Positions 15,542 to 19,788 of a DNA stretch of 19,788 nucleotides are shown here, in pieces. The notes beneath the pieces are model-generated. The model was not told where the DNA came from and made no database searches. It saw only the letters and a program-made list of their open reading frames with translations. Position numbers and translations under genes: made by a program. Within the stretch, counting starts at the first letter, position 1, and each line of letters begins with the position of its first letter. The DNA is from CAYZDV01 sp964477275 (GTDB lineage: Bacteria; Acidobacteriota; Aminicenantia; Aminicenantales; Aminicenantaceae): the NCBI GenBank assembly GCA_964477275.1, contig CAYZDV010000027.1:1-19788 (forward strand), written 5' to 3'.

Positions 15542-16879
15542 CTATCCTATCATCACGCTTTCTTCAACATACTCATACCGGCCGAAGGCTTTCCGACGGC
15601 TGAAGGCATAGAGGAGAACCAAAGGGCCGATCCGGCCGATGTACATGGTGAGGACAATCACGATTTTGCCCGCAGGGCTCAGTTTGGGAGTCATTCCCAG
15701 AGAAAGGCCCACGGTGCTGAATGCTGAGAAAACTTCAAAAAGCACATCTTTCATGTCGGCCCAGGGATGAAAAAGGAGCAGGAGAAAAAACGACAGGGAG
15801 ATGACGCAGAAGGCCAGGGTCACCACGGTGAAAGCCTTCATGGTCGTCTCCTGGGGAATCGTCCTGTAAAACAGGTTCACTGATTCCCGGGCCGTTAACT
15901 TCGATCTCAGGAAGCCAAAGATCAACCCTACTGTGCTTGTCTTGACGCCGCCCCCTGCAGAGCCCGGGGAAGCACCGATAAACATCAGAATAATCAGGAG
16001 AAAAACCGCCGCCAAACTCAAGGAGTTGAGGTTCACGGTGTTGAAGCCTGCGGTTCGGGGAGTGATGGCTTGAAAGAGGGAGGACAGAATTTTCTCCTTC
16101 AGCGTGAAGGATCTCAGCGATTGATTCCACTCCAGGAGCATGAAAAGAATAAAAGAGGAGAGAATGAGAACAGAAGTCATGGTGAGGACGAGTTTGGTGT
16201 GAAGCGAAATCTGAATCTTTCTCCTCTTCAAAATGGCCGGAAATGCCGTCCACTCTTCCTGAAGAACCAGAAATCCCAATCCTCCTAAAACGATGAGGAA
16301 ATACAGCGTCAGGTTGATCCAGAGGTCCCCTTTGTAGGAAACGAAACTGTCGCTGAACAGGGAAAAACCGGCGTTGCAAAAAGCGGAAATGGAATGAAAA
16401 ACCGAAAGAGAGAGTGCTTTCAGCCAGCTGAAGTCTTTCAGCCAACGGAGGAAAAGGGACACAGCTCCTGCAGCCTCCAGGACAAGAGCAAAAATGAATA
16501 TGTTCTTGATGAGGGAGAAGACATCCTTTGCTCCTCGTTGATCATATCCTTGCTGAATGATGAGCCTGTCCTTTAATGAAATTCCCCTTCCGGCAACCAT
16601 GAGAATCAAGGTGGAAAAAGTCATGATGCCCAGCCCGCCCAGCTGGAAAAGAATGCAAATGACGATCTGCCCAAACGGGGAGAAAAAGGTGAGCGTATCC
16701 TGGACGATGAGTCCGGTGACACACACTGCGGATGTCGCTGTGAACAGGGCATCCACAAAGGAAATCTGTCCGGACCTCGTGCTGAACGGCAAAAGAAGAA
16801 GCAGTGTCCCCAGAGCGATGGCCACGATGAAGCTGATGGCCAGTAATTGGGCAGGCCGGAATTTTTTATCTGCTTTAAT
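15542..16879 (-). CDS. ktrB: KtrB/TrkH-family K+ uptake membrane subunit, probable AUU start
   Basis: 445 residues if translation begins at ATT 16879, matching the usual KtrB length. Four M1-P-M2 repeats are seen; their pore-loop segments are TSAVCVTGLIV, SISAFCNAGFSL, ITPRTAGFNTV and AFSTVGLSLG, each with the conserved filter glycine. The glycine-rich gating loop segment GASPGSAGGGVKTST is in the third repeat. The protein lies in the inner membrane and imports K+ with Na+ under KtrA control. The first ordinary start, GTG 16825, would cut the first helix (AQLLAISFIVAIALGTLLLLLP) in half and remove the KFRPAQ lead-in common in the family. Upstream in frame there is a TGA at 16894-16892 and no ATG, GTG or TTG after it before GTG 16825. 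ATT 16879 has GAAGGAG 7 nt upstream. Confidence 0.88.
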   Translation of the reverse strand: MKADKKFRPAQLLAISFIVAIALGTLLLLLPFSTRSGQISFVDALFTATSAVCVTGLIVQDTLTFFSPFGQIVICILFQLGGLGIMTFSTLILMVAGRGISLKDRLIIQQGYDQRGAKDVFSLIKNIFIFALVLEAAGAVSLFLRWLKDFSWLKALSLSVFHSISAFCNAGFSLFSDSFVSYKGDLWINLTLYFLIVLGGLGFLVLQEEWTAFPAILKRRKIQISLHTKLVLTMTSVLILSSFILFMLLEWNQSLRSFTLKEKILSSLFQAITPRTAGFNTVNLNSLSLAAVFLLIILMFIGASPGSAGGGVKTSTVGLIFGFLRSKLTARESVNLFYRTIPQETTMKAFTVVTLAFCVISLSFFLLLLFHPWADMKDVLFEVFSAFSTVGLSLGMTPKLSPAGKIVIVLTMYIGRIGPLVLLYAFSRRKAFGRYEYVEESVMIG

Positions 16880-16886
16880 ATTGATT

Positions 16887-16893
16887 CTCCTTC
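16887..16893 (-). promoter_or_regulatory. Ribosome binding site deciding the ktrB start
   Basis: GAAGGAG on the minus strand, followed by a 7-nt spacer and ATT (16879-16877). No ATG, GTG or TTG lies at a workable distance in frame. This is the main evidence for an AUU start. Confidence 0.65.
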
Positions 16894-16918
16894 AGGCCTT
16901 TATTGTGATTAATTATCA

Positions 16919-16947
16919 AATCTATTATTTCACCGCTGTTTTGTCAA
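16919..16947 (-). promoter_or_regulatory. Candidate ktrB-ktrA promoter
   Basis: On the minus strand, perfect TTGACA (16947-16942), a 17-nt spacer and TAGATT (16924-16919, 4/6 to consensus). The transcript would start near 16912 and carry the GAAGGAG site after about 20 nt. Confidence 0.5.
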
Positions 16948-17000
16948 TCAACCGAGACCACTTTTAAACTTTACGACAGTCCGCTTTTAAAATTTGAATC

Positions 17001-17186
17001 ATCGCAAAAATGAGTACCTGGTACGAAGAATGCGGAACAAACGGATGGGTCCTGTCGCGGTATATCTCCGTCCTCGCTCCACCCATCCCCCCGTGGGGAA
17101 CCCCTTCCGCTGCGGGCGGAGATACACCGCGCCACCCATGCTTTATGAATTATCTTCTTTTCATTCCAGATACTCATTTCCGCGAT
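17001..17186. repeat. 186-bp imperfect nested palindrome between ktrB and tolQ
   Basis: The gene-free stretch 16948-17290 is dominated by this element. The outer arms at 17001-17027 and the reverse complement of 17160-17186 share ATCGC, two differing bases, AAATGAGTA, one difference, CTGG and then GAA (about 22 of 27 positions). Inside, ATGGGT (17045-17050) pairs with ACCCAT (17134-17139), and 17056-17070 (CGCGGTATATCTCCG) pairs with 17117-17131 at 14 of 15 positions. The centre is C/G-rich with a CCCC/GGGG hairpin. It sits between divergent promoters, so a terminator role is unlikely. A miniature transposable element or REP-like repeat fits better. Copy number elsewhere is unknown. Confidence 0.65.
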
Positions 17187-17246
17187 AAACATAAAATATA
17201 ACTCACATCGATCATCGCCGGCTTCGAGCTTGAGCCACAAACGAGT

Positions 17247-17275
17247 TTGACTAAAAGCCCGGCCTATGTTAATTT
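17247..17275 (+). promoter_or_regulatory. Candidate tol operon promoter
   Basis: TTGACT (17247-17252), a 17-nt spacer and TAATTT (17270-17275), with TG at 17267-17268 giving an extended -10. Transcription would start near 17282, about 9 nt before ATG 17291. There is no good Shine-Dalgarno in that short leader. Confidence 0.45.
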
Positions 17276-17290
17276 TTTAATGCACGGACA

Positions 17291-17950
17291 ATGAATATTT
17301 TCCGACTCATCATCGAGGCCACCTTCGTCGTCCAGATGGTCCTCATCATCCTCATTTTCTTTTCCGTCTTCTCCTGGGCAATCATGATCTTCAAAAGAAA
17401 AACGCTGAAGACCGCCTCGCTTCAGTCGCAGAAGTTTCTCAAGGTGTTCCGGAGGAGCAGCGACCTCTCCGAAGTGAACCAGGCCTCGAAAATCTACCGC
17501 GCCAGCCCGCTGACCGCCCTTTTCAAGGCCGGATACAAGGAGCTGGCCTACCTTAACAAAACAAACGGAGGAACCCTCAACGCCAGCAGGCTGGAGAGCG
17601 TGAGCCGGGCCCTGGCCAAAGCTTCCAACCAGGAGATCTCCAAGCTGGAGAGCATGATGAGCTTCCTGGCCACGACCGGAAGTGTCACTCCCTTTATCGG
17701 CCTTTTCGGAACCGTCTGGGGAATCATGCATGCCTTCCTCAACATCGGTGTGGTCAAGTCGGCCAGCCTGACCGTGGTCGCTCCCGGCATCGCTGAGGCC
17801 CTCATCGCCACCGCAGCCGGCCTCTTCGCCGCCATCCCGGCCGTCATCGCCTACAACCACTTCCTCCACCGGATCAAAGACGTCATCACCGAGATGGAAG
17901 ACTTTTCCTACGAATTCTTGAGCATCGCGGAGAGGCTCTATGGCTCTTAA
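17291..17950 (+). CDS. tolQ: TolQ/ExbB-family proton channel protein
   Basis: 219 residues of the MotA/TolQ/ExbB family. Three membrane helices: about 10-34 (VVQMVLIILIFFSVFSWAIMIF), about 125-150 (MSFLATTGSVTPFIGLFGTVWGIM) and about 160-188 (VAPGIAEALIATAAGLFAAIPAVIAY). The cytoplasmic loop lies between helices 1 and 2. The TPFIGLFGTVWGI and AEALIATAAGL strings are hallmark motifs of the stator channel. TolQ pentamers with a TolR dimer use the proton gradient to energise TolA, which maintains the outer membrane during constriction. The gene overlaps tolR by 11 bp. ExbB is the alternative name by sequence alone, but the downstream tolB favours TolQ. Confidence 0.9.
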   Translation: MNIFRLIIEATFVVQMVLIILIFFSVFSWAIMIFKRKTLKTASLQSQKFLKVFRRSSDLSEVNQASKIYRASPLTALFKAGYKELAYLNKTNGGTLNASRLESVSRALAKASNQEISKLESMMSFLATTGSVTPFIGLFGTVWGIMHAFLNIGVVKSASLTVVAPGIAEALIATAAGLFAAIPAVIAYNHFLHRIKDVITEMEDFSYEFLSIAERLYGS

Positions 17951-18383
17951 CCCGCATCCTCTCGGAAGACGCCAGCCGGGGACTTCCCTCTCCGAGATCA
18001 ACGTCACACCGTTCGTGGATGTCATGCTCGTCCTGCTGGTCATCTTCATGGTCACTGCGCCGATGATGCAGTCAGGGATCGGGATCAATCTTCCCCAGGC
18101 GGAAACGGAGTCAGCCCCGGCTGAAGAAGGCCTGACGCTGACCATTACCGAGGATAAATACATCCACATCGAAAATTCTGTCATCAACCAGTTTCTGCTG
18201 GAACAGAAACTGAAGGAACATTTTTTCAACAAAGAAAAAAGAATTGTCTTCATCCGGGCTGATGAAACCCTCCCCTATGGATATATCATGCGCATCCTGG
18301 ATATCACCAAGAAAGCCGGGGTGGAAGTGGTCGGGCTGGTGACTCAACCCATAGAGGCGGAAAAGCCCCGAAAGAAAAAATAA
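17940..18383 (+). CDS. tolR: TolR/ExbD-family protein
   Basis: 147 residues with ATG inside the tolQ end and GGAGAGG just upstream. After a short cytoplasmic tail comes SEINVTPFVDVMLVLLVIFMVTAPMM (about 18-43), the single membrane helix of the family with its essential proton-binding Asp in FVDVML. The periplasmic domain follows (LTLTITEDKYIHIEN, RIVFIRADETLPYGYIMRILDITKKAGVEVVGLVT), the classic ExbD/TolR fold. It pairs with TolQ to form the ion-driven motor. It ends with a basic KPRKKK tail one base before the next ATG, so translation is probably coupled. Confidence 0.93.
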   Translation: MALNPHPLGRRQPGTSLSEINVTPFVDVMLVLLVIFMVTAPMMQSGIGINLPQAETESAPAEEGLTLTITEDKYIHIENSVINQFLLEQKLKEHFFNKEKRIVFIRADETLPYGYIMRILDITKKAGVEVVGLVTQPIEAEKPRKKK

Positions 18384-18384
18384 G

Positions 18385-19224
18385 ATGTCCGCTATCGCCA
18401 GAAACAGCACCACGTTCAAAAAGGCTGTTTTCTTTTCTTTCGTTGCCCACCTGGCACTCTTTCTGCTCGGGGTCATCTCCCCTCAGCTCCCAAAATCTTC
18501 AAGAAAAGGGATGATTCACTACGTCAGTCTTGTTTCTTTCCCGGGGGGAGGGAGTGGCAGCGGGTCAGGCGGAGGCGGCAGCGCCGCCGGAAAAGAGGGA
18601 GCAGAAAAAACTCCACAACCGGCCTCTGCGAAAAGAGAGACCCTGAAAGACCTGACAACTCCTCAGAAGCTGGAACAGGAAGCGCCATCCTCCCTGAGGC
18701 ATCCGGTGGAGAAACCGGAGAAGGAAACAAGACCTCAACCAGAAAAAAAAGCGGTCATTGAAAAGGCCGCCAGGACAGACATGACCAGCCCTTCTGCGGC
18801 GGAAAGCGCAGAAACGGGAAGCGGACCGGGCACGGGTCAAGGAGGGAGCGGAGTGAGGGTTGGAGGCGGCGGCACAGGAGGAGGCGGGGGAGGAGGTTTT
18901 GGATCGGCTTTTTCCTCCCAGATCGGTCTTTCGGGCTTTCCTTACACTTTTTACCTCCAGATCATCATCAACAAGGTCTCCAGCAACTGGTTCACCTCTC
19001 TCGTTGACCCGGGAATCAGAGGGAATTTTCAGGCGACAGTCTATTTCAAAATCCTCAGGAACGGCCAGATCACGGACGTGAAAATAGAGGAAACCAGCGG
19101 TATCAAGAGCCTGGACCTTTCGGCCCTGCGCGCTATCCAGAGTTCGGCGCCGTTTCCACCGCTGCCCAGAGATTACGAGCACGAGTATCTGGGCATCTTT
19201 TTGATATTCGAGCATTCCAGATGA
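18385..19224 (+). CDS. TolA/TonB-like periplasm-spanning protein with glycine-rich linkers
   Basis: 279 residues. One N-terminal membrane anchor (about 12-34, KKAVFFSFVAHLALFLLGVI) carries the His of the TonB/TolA SxxxH motif (SFVAHLALF). A glycine/serine tract (about 53-70) and a Pro/Glu/Lys-rich span (about 75-135) follow, then a second glycine-rich tract (about 148-174). The C-terminal TonB-like domain (about 190-279) has YLQIIINKVSSNWF, GNFQATVYFKILRNGQITDVKIEETSG and LDLSALRAIQSSAPFPPLP. It should link the TolQR motor to the outer membrane. E. coli TolA has a long alanine-rich helix in the middle; here the spacer is glycine- and proline-rich, more like TonB. Position between tolR and tolB favours a TolA role. 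The TGA overlaps the tolB ATG. Confidence 0.85.
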   Translation: MSAIARNSTTFKKAVFFSFVAHLALFLLGVISPQLPKSSRKGMIHYVSLVSFPGGGSGSGSGGGGSAAGKEGAEKTPQPASAKRETLKDLTTPQKLEQEAPSSLRHPVEKPEKETRPQPEKKAVIEKAARTDMTSPSAAESAETGSGPGTGQGGSGVRVGGGGTGGGGGGGFGSAFSSQIGLSGFPYTFYLQIIINKVSSNWFTSLVDPGIRGNFQATVYFKILRNGQITDVKIEETSGIKSLDLSALRAIQSSAPFPPLPRDYEHEYLGIFLIFEHSR

Positions 19225-19788
19225 GAAACTCGAGAGTCTTCTTCTGTCTGAGCCTCTTTTTTCTCACCGCTCTCCTCTATCCTCAACAGGAAGTGGTCAT
19301 CAGCATTAAAGACGGGATGCCGGCCATTCCTCTGGCTCTGCCCGAATTCATCACCTTGTCGGCCTCTCCCGAAATCGAGGCTGTTGCCAGCGAACTCCAT
19401 CAGGTCATCACCGATGACCTCAACTACAGCCGCGTATTTCAGCTCCTGCCCAAAAGCTACTACAGCTACATCCGGCCTTTAAACCCCGAAAAAATAATCT
19501 TCAAGGACTGGCAGTCCATCCAGGCCAATATCCTGCTGGTGGGACAGGTTTCGGAAAGCGAGAAGAATGAGTTTCTCTTCGAGGGAAAAATCTATGACGT
19601 CAAAAGCGGGCGGTTCATCAGCGGCAAACGCTACCAGTCAGCCAGAAGCCTCGTTCGCCTGGTAGCCCACAAGATGGCCGATGAAATCATGAAACTCTAC
19701 GGAGAACCGCCACTTTTCACCTCAAAAGTCGTCTTTGTCTCGGACAGAGACGGAAACGACGAGCTGTACATGATGGATTATGACGGTG
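19221..19788 (+). CDS. tolB: TolB periplasmic protein, N-terminal part (3' end outside window)
   Basis: Open from ATG 19221, overlapping the previous TGA (ATGA), to the window end; 189 residues visible. A signal peptide covers about 1-23 (MRNSRVFFCLSLFFLTALLYPQ). The mixed alpha/beta N-terminal domain follows, with the family pattern of a pair of helices, DDLNYSRVFQLLP, then ANILLVGQVSESEKNEFLFEGKIYDVKSG and LVRLVAHKMADEIM. The first beta-propeller blade begins at the window edge with SKVVFVSDRDGNDELYMMDYDG. TolB in the periplasm binds Pal and is released by TolA. Pal is expected downstream but is not visible. Confidence 0.92.
   Translation, partial: MRNSRVFFCLSLFFLTALLYPQQEVVISIKDGMPAIPLALPEFITLSASPEIEAVASELHQVITDDLNYSRVFQLLPKSYYSYIRPLNPEKIIFKDWQSIQANILLVGQVSESEKNEFLFEGKIYDVKSGRFISGKRYQSARSLVRLVAHKMADEIMKLYGEPPLFTSKVVFVSDRDGNDELYMMDYDG

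Noticed and set aside
16971..17240. Short frames on both strands within the ktrB-tolQ gap
   Set aside because: They arise from the nested palindrome, which makes both strands read alike; there is no ribosome site or family similarity.
17264..18253. 329-codon minus-strand frame opposite tolQ and tolR
   Set aside because: Antisense to clear TolQ/TolR coding; low-complexity acidic and glycine-rich translation.

Overview
The window looks like a chromosomal segment from a diderm, moderate-GC bacterium. A Tol envelope system (TolQ, TolR, a TolA/TonB-like protein, TolB) implies an outer membrane. The mix of a fused LutB-LutA iron-sulfur protein, an MrfA/Hrq1-type helicase and a holB-ricT pair would suit Aminicenantota/Acidobacteriota-like lineages, but that placement is tentative and rests on gene content only. 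There is no phage, CRISPR array, rRNA, tRNA or intact transposon.

Layout: (1) 1-623, the 3' end of rsmA/ksgA, followed by about 480 bp without a convincing gene. That gap holds a 249-bp element bounded by perfect 17-bp inverted repeats. (2) 1107-5603, ftsK directly followed by a LutB-LutA fusion gene. (3) 5610-6602 (minus), an HD-GYP domain protein, divergent from an ECF-like sigma factor and its zinc-finger membrane anti-sigma (6708-7939). (4) 7978-12196 (minus), a uvrA-holB-ricT operon combining repair, clamp loading and an RNA-processing factor. It is divergent from an MrfA-like repair helicase (12351-14693). (5) 14869-16879 (minus), a Ktr-type potassium uptake pair, ktrB-ktrA. (6) a 186-bp imperfect nested palindrome in the ktrB/tolQ divergent gap. 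(7) 17291-19788, tolQ-tolR-tolA/tonB-tolB, tightly coupled and running off the window end.

Themes: several genes have a sigma-70-like -10 hexamer only 7-15 nt before the likely start codon (ftsK, the sigma factor, uvrA, tolQ). This suggests leaderless or nearly leaderless transcripts and changes the preferred starts. ktrB has no ordinary start codon able to encode its complete first membrane helix, and an AUU codon preceded by a good Shine-Dalgarno is the best candidate. UvrA is compact: about 90 residues are missing between two of its cysteine modules. I did not find a clearly new multi-gene system. The most distinctive signals are the two palindromic elements, the AUU start, the promoter/start overlaps and the protein architecture variants.
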